Of a DNA stretch of 64,000 nucleotides, positions 25,512-39,490 are shown one piece after another. Position 1 is the stretch's first letter; each line of letters opens with the position of its first letter. The stretch is from contig OX439000.1 of NCBI GenBank assembly GCA_949316495.1, positions 50,046,220 through 50,110,219 of the forward strand, in the 5' to 3' direction. The stretch comes from Amphiduros pacificus (Eukaryota > Annelida > Polychaeta > Phyllodocida > Hesionidae). Both the position numbers and the translations under genes were made by a program. Below the pieces are notes generated by a model. That model was not told where the DNA came from, did no database searches, and saw only the letters and a program-made list of their open reading frames with translations.

Positions 25512-25744
25512 TATTTCCTTGTGTTTTACCTGTTTGATCTCACTGGACAGCTGTTTGGCTCCATCATGTTCATTCATATATATTGTGTGACAAGGTCTCT
25601 CACCAAATATTCATTAAATTTATCAAATCTTTATTCTCCTTGTGTGAAAAAAAAAAAAAAATTATCAGTTGGGATGTTGCTGTATAACCCTTCAAGAATT
25701 TGGGACAATATGATAATTTTCTTATAGTTGAGATGTAACATTTG

Positions 25745-25750
25745 AATAAA
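25745..25750 (+). terminator. Candidate poly(A) signal of the FEM1-like gene
   Basis: AATAAA about 375 nt after the stop codon, the first clear canonical hexamer on this strand. Cleavage here would give a short 3' UTR that includes the TA repeat. Confidence 0.5.
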
Positions 25751-27411
25751 CAAGACAGGGTTTGGACATATTTAATTACTGGTATGATAACATGAACACT
25801 CAGAAAATACTTAGAATTATGTTATTTGTGTTGATAAATGTTGTTATCATTGAACTACAAAACTGTCATACAAAAGAATATTCACATTTGCCCAGCAGGC
25901 TGACAATAAACAACACCATTGTGTTCATTGAGTTTTAGAGCCTTTGATGGCATCACTATTTTTAAACCATTGTCATTCATATTTATAGCCTACAAATATT
26001 ACACTTTTTCCTCAGCCTAAGATATCAGGCCTGATTCGGAGCTTGCACCTATTTATGAGCCCATGATGTCATGCCTTTCCCAGGGCCTCTTTCTGAGCCT
26101 ATGATGTCACACCTAACATTGAACCTATAATGTCAAGAGGATGTCATGGTTTGTTTATGGTGATCTGGTGAATAATTTGGGCCTGACTCATTCGATTAAA
26201 ATTTTGAAGAAGACTACAAACTGTTGTTGTAGATGGGGTACATATTACCCATCATATTAATTTAATGATATTAAGTTTGAAAAACTAAGTCATATGTAAG
26301 TATTTATATTTGTTGTGAACGTTTAGGTAGAGTTGAGAGTTTTGTGATTTGAGTGTATTTATTTTTTTATAATCTTGCATCATCAGGAAGCTTTGCTACA
26401 CTAGTGATCACCATATAGCTGAGGAATGTACATAGAGTGGTAAATTGTGTCATTTATTGTGTATAGTTACGATATTATATGTATTATAGTCAAAGTTTGT
26501 GATAAAATTCATGTGCTTACATTGTTGAATATGTTAAAATACCATGTCAGGCTTTCCCCACATTTTGTCAAGATCATCTGTTCAATATTACAGCCTGTCC
26601 TTATATTCCTAGCCAATTAGGGCTGTTTTTCTGTCAATCTGTACATTCTGGTCCAATCCGGATTCTGGTCCAATCCGGATGAATATGCCATTCCGATTGA
26701 TCCTGACAACGCTGAACATTTGTATTGAACGAGAAACATTTCTCAAAATAAATAGTAATTTTAAAAATTATTTTGATATATATATGACAATCATGATAAG
26801 GTCTTTTTTCCAGCATTATGTCACTAATGATTCATGTTGAGCAGCCAAAATTGTTCTACATTATGGTCAAAATATTCATGAATATATAAATATAACTCTT
26901 TTAATGATTAAAGATAAAATATCTTGCACATAATTGTGTTTTTATTGTCCATTTCTTTGAATAATAAGAAATGTTTTTGACCGGAGTGGTCTGGTAGCGA
27001 ATATAGAGGACACTGTAAGGAACAAGCAATCTTAGCGATTACATGATTAAGTACTGTGCAAGATTTGTCATTAGTCCTGGTCAGGTATTCTTTGTATCCT
27101 AAGCCAATAAATTATGAGGATTGTAAGCCTTAGTTCATGGTTAAAAACAAAAACAGGGTATTGATCTTTATTATTATACTAATTATAAGTCATTATGTAG
27201 TAAATATAGAACAAAAACCCAGTTTGATCCCTGTGTCTCCCTGAGGAATCTTAAAACTACCAAACCAACTGTGTATATTCTTACAGTTTGTTCCTGTATA
27301 GAAGTTGTTTTTAATCAGTATATATTTACTAATCAACTGTTTTAATGTGCAATATCATGTCTGTAATACAACCAGAACTTCTTTCTATCATGTAATCAGT
27401 CTTGCATATAT

Positions 27412-27873
27412 ACCGTATTTACATGAATATAAGACAGAGGTTTCTTACCCAAACCTTCAGTTAATGTTGGGGGGTCTTATACATGAGGGCAACCTGCGGA
27501 CAGTGATTTACAGCAAGAATAATGGACTTTATCAGCGATAAACTTCGCTCATAATGTTCAGATATAAAACTCCCCCAGCGGCAATATAATTAATATCTTT
27601 GGCTTATAATACACATAGAAATATTTTACCACATCTCAACAGTAGTCTGCCTTCATTTGATAAATATAAATTATGCAAAATTCATGAGTAATGAAAACGC
27701 TTTGTTATGACGCTAAGGTCGATGTCACAGACATCGTTTTACTTTTAAAATGGCCGCCAAACTTGAATAGTAGCAGTGCCGATGTCTCGAGAAAACCCGA
27801 CTTGTCTTATATTTGGAAATTGTATTTTTCAAGCAAAGTAACATCAATTTCGGGGGTCGCATTAAATACGGTC
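27412..27873. mobile_element. Non-autonomous TIR element (MITE-like)
   Basis: Starts ACCGTATTTACATGAATATA and ends with TTAAATACGGT, an imperfect inverted copy, with GGGGTCTTAT near the left end and GGGGGTCGCA near the right. TA borders both sides, as in TA-targeting superfamilies, but I do not name one. No transposase frame. Related ends recur at 37009-37240 and 38943-39050. Confidence 0.6.
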
Positions 27874-29424
27874 CATACATACATCTATCTGTCTGTATGT
27901 ATGTGTGTATATATTAAAATGTTTGATTGCATAACTTCATAATTGTGATAAATGCTTCACTTTGTGATAGGTGAATGAATGACTTAAAATGAGCAATTTA
28001 ATGTTTTCATAGAAATATGGAAAATGGGAGATATCTTACAAAAATGCAGACAAATTTAATTATAAATTTATATGATATACATGTGTTACAGGCAATATTA
28101 TATTTATTTGATAATAATTAAGTTTTATTGGCTTGTATCTGTTTGTTAAGAATTGCTTGGAAAGTGGCTGATATGTGGTGATGTCCAAAGTGTAGAGATA
28201 TTGTATGAACTTGCTAGTTTGTAGAACTTCATACCTTTGATAGAAACATCTGCAAACTGTATATCTGCACACATGTTGACACTGCCTTCAGTGGTTGTTA
28301 CTTGGGTTATTTGCAAGATTCTCATGCCCAAATAGTGTGATGTGATCAGAAGAACTGCAAATAGAAATGTAAATAGTTTGAAACTGATTAAGTAAAAAAG
28401 TAGCTGGAAAAGTGTCAAAAATCCTATGCTAATGAATATCTCATCTCATAGAATACATCAATTAGGTTGATCTTTGAAGTGGCTGTTGAAATATTTATGT
28501 ACTTTTCATTCATGATAATATACCTTTGTGTGTCCTGAGGAAATGTACACATATTTCTTTTAGTGTTTTTAGCTTTCCCACAAATTAGACGCGACTCCTA
28601 AAGTTTTCAAATTACACAAATGTTTGAAACTGACCCTGAAAATAAAAATAAAAATTTTGTTCAAATTTAAGAAGGCAGAATTATGAATCTGTTTCAAAAT
28701 AGTATCATTCATAAGATATACTGTTTCTATACATGTGGACGACTAAAAATTATCTCCAGGTTTACCAAATGTTGTAATACTTTAAATTATCATTAATTTG
28801 AGAAATTAAAGAAGAAAATTTCCATAACATTAGTATTGACTTTGTTTAATATATTGTTTTATTTATTGCATTAATATTTTATCATCTAGAATATTATATA
28901 AAAAAGTTTTGAGGATGTTGTAATATATTGTTTTGCTCTAAGCTTCTGGTATTGTAACATTTTGTGAAAAATGTGAAAAATCAAAATAATTTCAGAAGGC
29001 AAAAGAAATGTAAAATTGCAGCTCATGATAAACAAGTTGAAACTTATGATGAATTACATATACAAGTTAAATATTTTCTGTATTTATACAAAAAAGACAA
29101 AATAAAGTTGTATCCAGTTCCATTTGCTGATTTTGATTAATATATACCGGTAGGTACTTCAGCATTCCAAACACAGACACATTACATTACTATTGCCACC
29201 TCTCTACCTGCTATTCTTGGAGATATTCTGGAGTCAGACCATGAATATTCATGGTCGTATTTCACAACAAATGATTTATAATTTACCATTTCTTTACCAC
29301 TAAAGTCCAAATGAATTTTATTTGTATAAAACTATTTCAATAATATTATGACCATATGGAGTCATGCAATGATTGAGTTAGTTAAAACATAATGTTAAGT
29401 TATTTATTTTTGCTACTATAATAA

Positions 29425-29490
29425 TAAATAATAATAATAAAATTTGTATAGCGCTGATACCAGACAGGTCTGTTCATAGCGCTGGATACT
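29425..29490 (-). mobile_element. 3' tail of a CR1/L2-type LINE or its SINE partner
   Basis: Read on minus: CCAGCGCTATGAAC, then AGCGCTATACAAATTTTATT and an (ATT)n tail. The GCGCTATAnAAAT end before (TTA)n resembles the tail of the LINE at 35252-36052. Confidence 0.55.
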
Positions 29491-31182
29491 AGTTTTATTT
29501 TATTATTTTAATAAGAGTAGATGGTGAAGGTTTAATTATAATTAATGTGTGTCAGTAAGCAGGTCAGATCTATATCTGAAAAATCCCTAGGTGATAAAAT
29601 GTAATGACAGTAAAATGGTAGAGGAACATAAAGGATATGTTTGGATCCAGGCCTGTTGCTTGTTTATATTCCCAACACTTTCACGTTTACCATCAGTTTT
29701 AGTCTGTCTGTACTTTTATCAACATTTTCTTTAAAAATCTTCTTTTCCAAAACTACATGTAATATACCGGTATGTTTCAAATTTTACACAGAGGTAGAAA
29801 CAGAGTTGAAGATTAAGATTCCTTCAAATCTTAGAGATATCACCATTGACCTTGTTGCAGTGACCTCAAGGTCACAAATTTTGTACACAGCATATCTCAG
29901 CAACCACTCATAGGGGGAAATTAATACGAGGTATACAGAAATATTGTGGGTCATATCTAAAAAAACTACTTTTCTGGTCATGTGACCTTTGACCTTGACA
30001 CAGTAACCTTGAATTCAAAATTTGTGCATGTGCATGCAACATCTCAACCATTAAAAGTGAATAAAAAGTACTTCATATATATTATACATCAACACTTTAT
30101 TGAGCACCATATACATTTTTTACAGATTTAACCTTGATGCTGTGACCTTGAACTTTGTATTAGTGTTCAGGCCATATGAGGAATGATGAAGTAAAGATAC
30201 TAAGCATTGGGCATGCATCACAACCACAAAGTACAGTTGGCCACTGTCAATTTTTGTCAGCAACCACTTACAGAAGGAACTTCATGCTTGGTATGCAGAA
30301 ATGTCAAAGATTTATTGAATGAGACTATGGTAGGTTTGGCAGAGGATCCTGCTGGATAACATTATAGCTGTGGGTATCTTTGATATGTCAGTGTAATTTT
30401 CTTTGGTGCTAGTATCCCCCATGGACTGCATAATGATACCATAGAAATATTGCATTGGTAAGAGAGAAGCAGAGGATGTGTCAAAATGAGCCAAATAATT
30501 CTTGTGATCTGCTCTCAGGAATTTTTAGCTGGTCCGGAGACATTTGACAGAATTGGCTCTAGAGAGCAGTGTATGACAGGAAATATTTTGCATTGTTAAC
30601 TTCTGCGAGCCTTTTTTCTTGACGGGAGGGAAATTCACATCAGATTCACATCACTCATTAACAATCCAATGTCAGTGTTAATTTGTTTTTGTTATGCAAT
30701 CTTTTTATAAGAATATTGCAATCTAAGGCAGAGACAACAATGTCCCAAACAGGCTGTTGCTGCTGTTCCAGATGTGCCATGTGCAAGGAATTGGGTCAAA
30801 TACAATCGTAGAGCTGTGAAAATGCAGCGGATATAGGAAAGCAGATAGTAAGAATTGGCACCTTGCTCTAGCAGTGATATTATCCACAATAATGTGTGCC
30901 TATAAACATTGATTCCCTCTGAACAGAAATATGTTACCCATTTAGCTGGCTTTGGCATGTTACAAAGGTGCATTATTTCATGTAGTTCAAGCGGTAATGA
31001 CGTCATAAAGGTGCTGTGGTTATTTGTCAATGAAATAGTGACGTCATACATTTTGGTAACTTAGAAACGATCAACACATTTCATACAGCTGTGATCCTCT
31101 GTATGAAGTGTTCCTGTTTCCCTTAACAGTAATGGCTTTCTGGTATGCATATCATCTGAATGATCACCTTTGTTTGTCAACT

Positions 31183-31316
31183 GTGCAGCTGCCTCCCACT
31201 TCTGTTTCTATCCCTAGTTTGTGCAGCTGCCTCCCACTTCTGTTTCTATCCCTAGTTTGTGCAGCTGCCTCCCACTTCTGTTTCTATCCCTAGTTTGTGT
31301 AGCTGTCTCTCACTTG
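31183..31316. repeat. 38-bp tandem repeat, about 3.5 copies
   Basis: Units start at 31183, 31221 and 31259 and are nearly identical (GTGCAGCTGCCTCCCACTTC onward); a fourth at 31297 is diverged and partial. The open frame through it is a by-product. Confidence 0.9.
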
Positions 31317-34300
31317 CATTCTTATTTCTCAGTAATGTAAGGGCGTAAGTCATTTCTTTCTCACTTGTGCCTCACTCTTTCCAGTGGCAAACTTTAGCCC
31401 GGACAATTCCTCATACAGAAATCTTATCTTCATGCACTTCCTCTCTGATCATATTCAGGCTTCTTTTTTTAAATGTATGTGGGTAATCATGATAATAATC
31501 AAAAACAAAAACTTAAATGACAATTTATAGCAAAGCTTTATTTTTTAAGTAACATTTATGGCTTACTGATTTGTTGTATGCAGTTGTGATTGACATCCAA
31601 TCTTTAAACAATTGCATTGATGCGTTGCTTCTTAACATCTTTCCCTTTACAGACCTGCTCACACATTATCCCCCTTTTACATGTTTAGGGTAGTATGCTC
31701 ATCATTATACAAACATTATCAAAGTATTAGCTACAAAAATTCATGATATTGGCAATGGGACAAGAATTCAGGGTACACATTGAAGATTTTTACATTATGA
31801 TCATTTTCAAAGTAATTTTGATAATAATTTTGTTTCGTATTTTATGTTAGGTATATGAGCACCAATTTAAGTTATGATATCACTGCATTATTATTTTCCC
31901 GGGCTTAAATGCAGAACAAGATTTTTACAAACAATCTGTGATATCTTCAAAATTTCATCCCTCAGCAAACCAAATCCTGAAATTCATTAAAACCTCAAGG
32001 CTTTTATTAAATAAATCAGAACTTTAGCAGACATATCTATCGTTTGAGGTCTTTGAATTTTCTTTTGAAAACAAATAATTTCTGAAGGTTATGGAGATGT
32101 GAAAATTACTTTATTTTAGTAATTTACCAATTTAATGTACATCACAAATGAGTGGAAGCCTTTGCCTTCCCCTGTGTACCAGCTTCTGTATGAACCACAA
32201 AGCTACTTCCTTTCTTCATTGATAGTTTACATTATCGTTAAACTGTTTATGATATCGTTTGTTTATTTCAGGTTTGAATCACTGTCAGTTGAGGTATCCT
32301 CTCTTATGTCTAGTATATTTTACCTTTGCATTTGATAGAATAATAATAAACAACACAAAATGTATGTAAAACAATTGCAGGTCATGCATATACTGATTGA
32401 TATAGTGAATACATATATATATACACATATATATTTACATATCCAGTAAATATTTGCTAAGTTTCTTCATAATCGTATTCCCACTTACACCCATAACAAA
32501 ATAAGTTAATTATATTCAAATGTCAGATTTAGAATTTACAATTTATAAAAATTGCATGTTGATCTCCTTAATGTTTTGAATGAAGTTGATAGAATTTTTC
32601 TCGTGCTCTGACAATATCTGTGGAAAAATATAAATAAAATAGTGGAACTTTAACATTCAGTTGAGCCAGCTTCCTATGGTGTTCTTTTTTCTATTCTCTT
32701 GATTCCATATTCCTACAGGATCTTTCACAATGTACTTTGTTAAGTGCATCATAAGATTTTTTATGTTACATTTCACTATAAAATAACTAAATATATACTT
32801 AACTTGAATCTACAAAAAATGCAACAAATATCGGTCAAAGGTCAGAGAACTGTGCAGAGCAATCTCGTCCCTGATGAGGCTCTGATATGGAGAACACAGC
32901 TTACAGCGGAGATCTCTGTGTTAGCTGTCTGTTCATTTGTTTTACCAAACACTCTTACTATTGTGTGTACATGGACAGCGTGTGCTGAGGATTAAACTAA
33001 TCAGTAAAGAGGATAAAAGTATGGACAAGACTATTCAATCAGAATAACCTGTCAAACCCATGATAAATGGTGTGATGTGGCTAATACTGGTCTGAAGTTC
33101 TTTCATTTTGATGTTTTACATTTAGATTAGCAGAATGAGACACTAGATGTCCCAGCTGTCTGCATGCGAAAAAAAAATTCAATGTTTGCAATTGTATTTT
33201 TTATCCATAAATAACTGAAAAAATCCTGAGAATCATTAAAACAAAATAGAATATCTCTTCTGGCAATACTTCATCTTACCCACAGCTAAGAAATCAACCA
33301 GGAGTTTCAGAAAAGACAATTAAGTCTGACAGACAGACAGAATGACAGAAAATTTCCCCCTCTTACTGCATATGCTATGCTGACAAAGTCGGCACAGCTA
33401 ACATTATTAAATTTATGTAACATTCCACAATATATGAGATACAATTTTGTCCCATGCAAAATGAAATAAACATTATTTACAATATCCTAAATACTAAATA
33501 TACATCTCTTGAAGGTTTTATTCTGGAGCTTTTCAATGTTCAGGTTATAATCCTCATGAATCGGTCTTATAATGCATTTAAAATGAAAACAAATTTGTCA
33601 CATCCGTGCAGGGAAAATGTCAAGAAACAAGTCATTTATAGAATAATCACAGAAATAGAGTATATTCTTAGACATGCCACTAGGTGCAGCTCATCTGATT
33701 TTAAACCAAATAACATAGAAGAAATTGAAATAAAATGATTTTCCAGGCCAATCTGAGTCACAATATAACAGAATGTTTAGCAAGTGGGTGATTGTCTATG
33801 ACACTGAAAAAATTCTATGTTTAATGAAAATCCAATGGAAAGAAATGTTAAGTATTTTACATTTTAAAAAAATCTAGGGGCATTGCCATTCATCAAATAA
33901 TGTTTGGTCTGAAATGGTGCAAGACCAGGCCAGGGTTAAAACCTGTAATGAGTCTTGCTATCATAAAAGAATGTCCAAGCAGGTATAAATATAGAAAAAA
34001 GATCTTTTACCATCAATCATAACTGAGAGCAATAATGATAATGATAATAACAGATATATTGCTCTTAGATCATACATATGTGAAATTATCCTTTTTCAGT
34101 TGGGAATAATAAATGTTCCTTTTTTTCACCAACAAAACAATGATGTCCCTGGCCAGAGATGGCAAGCATGGCTTGAAGCAAAAGATCAGAATCGCTCAGT
34201 CCTGGCAAGCAACATAGGCAGCAGTTTGTCATGGCGAGGGGACCCAAGTTTCCTTGTCATTCATTTTAAAATAATCTGAAATCAAAATTGACATCTTCCT

Positions 34301-35251
34301 GTTTTGTACTATCCTTCCCATAAACATTTTGCCATTACTTGATATTTCTAAAAAGCTTAGAGTAATCAATAGATCACAAAATAAACAACAAGACAGGGAT
34401 CCACAACTATCCATTCCAAATATAGAATAATAGAATATTTCTACATAAGCATTGTAAATAGAACAATGAAACAATGGACATTAACACGTGCAAGATTAAT
34501 CAGTGCAAAGGATCCATTTATCATAAGTTCTAAGCAAAACAAACTCAGATAACAGGGAAATTGGGATTCCTTTAAATTTCAGCCAGGCTTGTATAAAAAA
34601 AAACACAAAACAAATCATAAATGCTTTCTTCTTAAGAGAATTAAATCTCAATTTTAAGTGATTCCTTTAAAACTTGTACTTCTGGATTAAATGTGGGATG
34701 GGCCCCACAAAATGTGAGCTTTTTATGAATAATTTAGCTCATTTAGGATTCATCTTTCTGTCCTACAATATGTTAAATGTTATCTTATGGGACATTAATG
34801 TATTCTTTTTGGTTTTTATTCTAATCTCTCAGTTGACAGCATTATCATTGTATGATATATGAATGCAAACATCCCTGACATGCATTTACCCTTAACTTAA
34901 CCATCTGTTTTCCAATTTGAGTGTGTTACATAACTTTTATCTGACACTTATACCAAATCATATCGTTTCCTGATAAATATTCAGGTTAAAAATCGGATCC
35001 TTAAAACATACTTTCCAAAACAAAAGTTTTCTGAAATAAACAAAATTTTGGTTCAATTTCCAAAAGAATATCAAAACATTTCTCACACAACTAACATGGC
35101 TAAAATCAAACAATCTAGATCATTTGTCAATTACAATGCTCAAATATAATCAATCAAATGCAAACACGCTCAAGCATAAATCTAACATGATATCATCACA
35201 AATAGGTCATATCGTTTCGTGATCACGGACTTGTTCATCAATATCAGAACA

Positions 35252-36052
35252 TATGAAAATTGCTATCATTGTGCCCCTTTTGAAGAAAATAGGTCTAGAA
35301 CTCATTGAGAAGAATTACAGACCTGTCTCAAACCTAACCTATATTTTTAAACTTACTGAGAGATCCCTCACTTAGTAAGAAATGGCCTTACTGACAAGGA
35401 ATATCATATCACTGAAACTGCCTTACTGAGAGTGCAAAATGATATCCTGTGTTGTCTTGACAAGAGAAGGTCAGTAATCTTACTATTGCTTGACCTCTCT
35501 GCTGCCTTCGATGCCACTGACCATCAAATACTATTTGATATATACTGACCATCAAATACTATTTGATAGATTGGAATCAAGATGCAATGTTAGAGGCCAT
35601 GCTCTGGCTTGGATCTGGTCATACCTATGTGACAGGAAACAATGTGTCAAGGTGGTGTGCCATAGGTCCTCCATAAAGTATGGGGTACCACAAGGATCAG
35701 TTCTGGGTCCCATACTTTTTACCATTTACATGTCCCCATTTGCTGACATCCTGGCTAAATATGGCCTCAATTACCACATTTATGCAGACGATACACAGAT
35801 CCACATCCCTGACCACACCTCCAATCAACAAGTAGACATCAGTAGACACAAATTAGAAGAATGTGTCAGTGAGGTCAGAACAAACCAAGAAAATGTGCAA
35901 AAAGGGACACTATCACATCAGGAATTTGGTGGCTATTAGACATTAACCCATGCTTTTATTCCATCAACCTTAGATTATGGAAATGGTCTTCTTGCCAGTC
36001 TTCCAATCAGTGCTATATAAATGTTATTATTATTATTATTATTATTATTAAT
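35252..36052 (+). mobile_element. Decayed CR1/L2-like LINE, 5'-truncated
   Basis: Frames show fragments of non-LTR reverse transcriptase: PLLKK ... [55 protein letters not shown] and YADDTQIH (catalytic YADD present). Frames are broken and about 27 bp are tandemly duplicated around 35515-35570 (CTGACCATCAAATACTATTT twice). The 3' end reads GTGCTATATAAATG followed by (TTA)n at 36020-36051. Confidence 0.85.
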
Positions 36053-37008
36053 AGGTCACCACAGCTAATATGTAGCACAATGTTATGTGATAGCCAAAGA
36101 TGACCACATTAGTTCATGTTATGCATGATGTTTGGCTGAACTGTTTATGAAACAAAATCATGATAAAGAAAAAATATTATAGCAGAATATTGGCCCCAAC
36201 TGTGAAACATTGTATTCAATCCTCTTCTCTGTTTTAAATTCAACAAATATGCCTGACCAAATGATGTCACGTAATGGCCATATGTGACATTATTTGGTCG
36301 TGTTTATGTATGACTAAAAAGGTATTTGGCTCCAATTGCAAACTGGATCTTACACTGATTACATAATTGTTACAAACTTGTCCAAACTTTATGTTCTCAA
36401 TGAAGAAATACAGACCACAATTGTTGTATAAAGATGTCATCTAACATCTATTGAGAGAAAAAGACTATTTTCTCCTGATCTGACGATCTTATTGCATAAC
36501 AAACTGAGCAATGGTGAGCTGAACATTTGATATGGATACAAAGTCAAAACAATGATCAATTTCAAAGTTGGTATTGAAATGTGTGTGAAAATAAATAGAA
36601 TAGAAAATCACCATGTAAGTGATTAATTTCATATTCTGGTATTTGATAATAAAGCAAGTTGATATAACAATGCTCCAGTATTAGGGTGCTATGGTATCTA
36701 TGCTTTTATATTTTTATCACTTACTTAAAGCCATCACTCAGTAAAACAACTGTATTATCTTAATTATGATAATGGATAAGATGGCCAAAACATTCCCACC
36801 TTTCTCTTTACATCATAGACTCTCAAAATGCAAATCTCTAACCTCAAAGTTAGATTTTAATTTACTTGATTGATACTGACAATACAACTGACATGAATAA
36901 GTATACCCCAGAATTGTCACTGACACAAAAAAGCCTACGTAATTGTAAACAAGAATATTTTGCATACATCATGTACAATATTCGGATTATAAATAAATTG
37001 CATAATGT
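36053..37008. other. Intergenic AT-rich DNA
   Basis: Nothing recognised between the LINE tail and the inverted-repeat cluster. Confidence 0.6.
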
Positions 37009-39050
37009 ACCGTATTTACTCGTGTATAAGACGACTCGTGTATAAGACGACCCCCCAAAATTGAGGTTATTTTTCTTGAAAAAAAACAATTTCCGAATAT
37101 AAGACGAGTTGGTTTTTCTTGAGATATCGGCTCTACTACCATTCAAGCTTCAGCTGACGCATGGCGGTCATATTAAAAGTGAAATGTAAATATGCTTACA
37201 AAACAAGATCTTGACGGTCTTATACACGAGTAAATACGGTAAAACGTAAATACGATGTTCATATTTTCGAAATAACGAATATCGGAGGTAGCAGATTGAT
37301 TTTAATTGCGTTTTAAATGATAACTAAAGGTATTTACCCAATATTATCACAAATTGTTCGAGAACAGAACAAAAACATCAATCCATTTAAAATGCAATTA
37401 AAATCGAAACACGTGTGAAAGCATTTCTGTCAACAAGGGAAGACACGACTCAAAGCAGTGGAAACAATTACGAAATGCAAAACTGTGAACGCTGATAATT
37501 GGAATCAGCGAGAACAAAGTCAAAACAAAGTGTTTCGAAATAATAGACATCAGACGTAGCAGATTGATTTTAATTGCGTAATACGATGTACGTGACGTCC
37601 TTGATCTTAGTGTCTGGGTGCCCACGAGACAAAAGTAGAGCGGCCAACATGTCAAATTGAACTTTCATATCCGTAGCAGATCGATTTTAATTGCGTTTTA
37701 AATGATAAATAAAGGTATATACATAATATTATCACAAATTACGCTTTGCAGGTTGAGAACAGAACAAAACCATCCATTATTGCGCAATATATTAACAATC
37801 GTTTTCGCGCTAAAAACAAGAGCCTCTTCCCGTCACTTCCGCCTTTCAAAATTGCGACCACGTGTTGAGTCGTGTCTTCCCTTCTTGACAGAAATGCCTT
37901 CACACGTGGATCGATTTTAATTGCGTTTTAAATGATAAATAAAGGTATTCACCCAATATTATCACAAATTATGCTTCGCAGGTCGAGAATTTATCCATGA
38001 AGTAAAACGTAAATATCATGTACGTGACGTCACGTTAATTCACGTCCGCAACACGAGGAGAAGCCAGGGATCCATCATTGCACAATATATGAATATTTCA
38101 ATGCGTGTTAAGTAGGCTCTGATCGTTTTCGCGCCAAAAATAAGAGCTTGTCCCCGTCACTCCCGCTTTTTCGATCCACGTGTGAAAGCATTTCTGTCAA
38201 AAAGGGGAGGCAGTCTACACGTGGTTGAATATTTCTTTGTGTATTAACACGCTTTGTTTTGATGCTAAGATCGATATAAACAATAATAATTAAAAGCGAT
38301 ATAATGAATATCATTGGCTTTATAATACACAAAGAAATATTCTCCCACGTGTTGGTCACGTACATCGTATTAGTGTCTACGTTCTACATCGTGGAGAAAT
38401 TCTTGCGAAAAATAATTTGGGATAATATTGGGTAAATACCTTTATATATCATTTAAAACATATTATTTCAAAATGCTTTGTTTTAACTTTGTTCTCACTG
38501 ATTTCAATTATCAGCGTTCACAGTTTTGAATCTCGTCATTGTTTCCACTGCTTTGAGTCGTGTCTTCCCTTGTTGACAGAAATGCTTTCACACGTGGATC
38601 GATTTTAATTGCGTTTTAAATGAATTGATGGTTTTGTTCTGTTCTCGAACAATTTGTGATAATATTGGGTAAATACCTTTATTTATCATTTAAAACGCAA
38701 TCAAAAAGGGAAGACACGACTCAAAGCAGTGGAGACAATGACGAAACGCAAAACTGAACGCTGATAATTGGAATCAGTGAGAACAAAGTCAAAACAAAGC
38801 GTTTTGAAATAATAGACCAATAATATTGGGTAAATACCTTTATTTATCATTTAAAACGCAATTAAAATCAATCCGCTACGTCTGATATTCGTTATTTCGA
38901 AAATATGAACATCGTATTTACGTTTTACCGTATTTACGTTTTACCGTAAATACTCGAGTATAAGACTGCTCTCGTGTATAAGACGACCCCCTAAACATTA
39001 ACTAAGAGTTTTTGGAAAAAAACCTCGTCTTATATACGAGTAAATACGGT
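37009..39050. repeat. Fold-back cluster of nested TIR elements
   Basis: A 232-bp element at 37009-37240 has near-perfect 24-bp inverted ends (ACCGTATTTACTCGTGTATA / inverse). A 108-bp relative is at 38943-39050. Between them, 37239-37320 and 38860-38940 are inverted copies (GTAAATACGATGTTCATATT / inverse), forming arms of a ~1.7 kb palindrome-like block. Its interior repeats GATTTTAATTGCGTTTTAAA and CACGTGTGAAAGCATTTCTG several times in both orientations. No transposase recognised. Confidence 0.75.
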
Positions 39051-39490
39051 AACTTGACTTTAGAGACTTTATTTGGACTAATTGCAGTCCTGACATTAAT
39101 TGGGGCGAAATACTAAAATGATCACTCATAAATGTGAACAAATAAGGTCACACATGGCATTATTTGGTGAGACTTACTTTGGGAGAATCACAATATATTC
39201 ACCCAATGTCCTGGTGTAACCCAATTTGATCATGTTCATGGATGAAAAAATAGTTCCACTCCTAACTGAATAAAACTGAAATGTATAAAAATCTAAACGA
39301 ATGTCTAGCCAAGTTATACTTTATAACAGTTATAACTCTAAAAAGTCCCTATTTTTAACATCCACTCAATATCTTTCATGTTAAAACTGTACAATATTTC
39401 TAATGACTGCTTCTTTATACAAGTTTCTCTATATGTTTCTTTAATATTTGGTGCCACAGTGCAATACATACGTTGACAATGTCTATGTTC
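39051..39490. other. 3' flank of receptor B
   Basis: Read on minus, a possible AATAAA lies near 39069, about 420 nt past the stop, which would place the transcript end at the border of the fold-back cluster. No other feature. Confidence 0.4.

Larger units (their letters stand above)
25751..35250. other. Intergenic DNA between the FEM1-like gene and a LINE relic
   Basis: No gene recognised. It holds a TIR element (27412-27873), a LINE-type 3' tail (29425-29490), two motif copies containing ACCGGTA (29154, 29763) and a 38-bp tandem repeat (31183-31316). Confidence 0.6.

Noticed and set aside
31183-31316. Possible CRISPR-like direct repeats
   Set aside because: Units are contiguous with no variable spacers, and this is animal DNA.
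32867-32900. CTGATGAG in the intergenic region as a second hammerhead
   Set aside because: No GAAA segment in register and no flanking stems.
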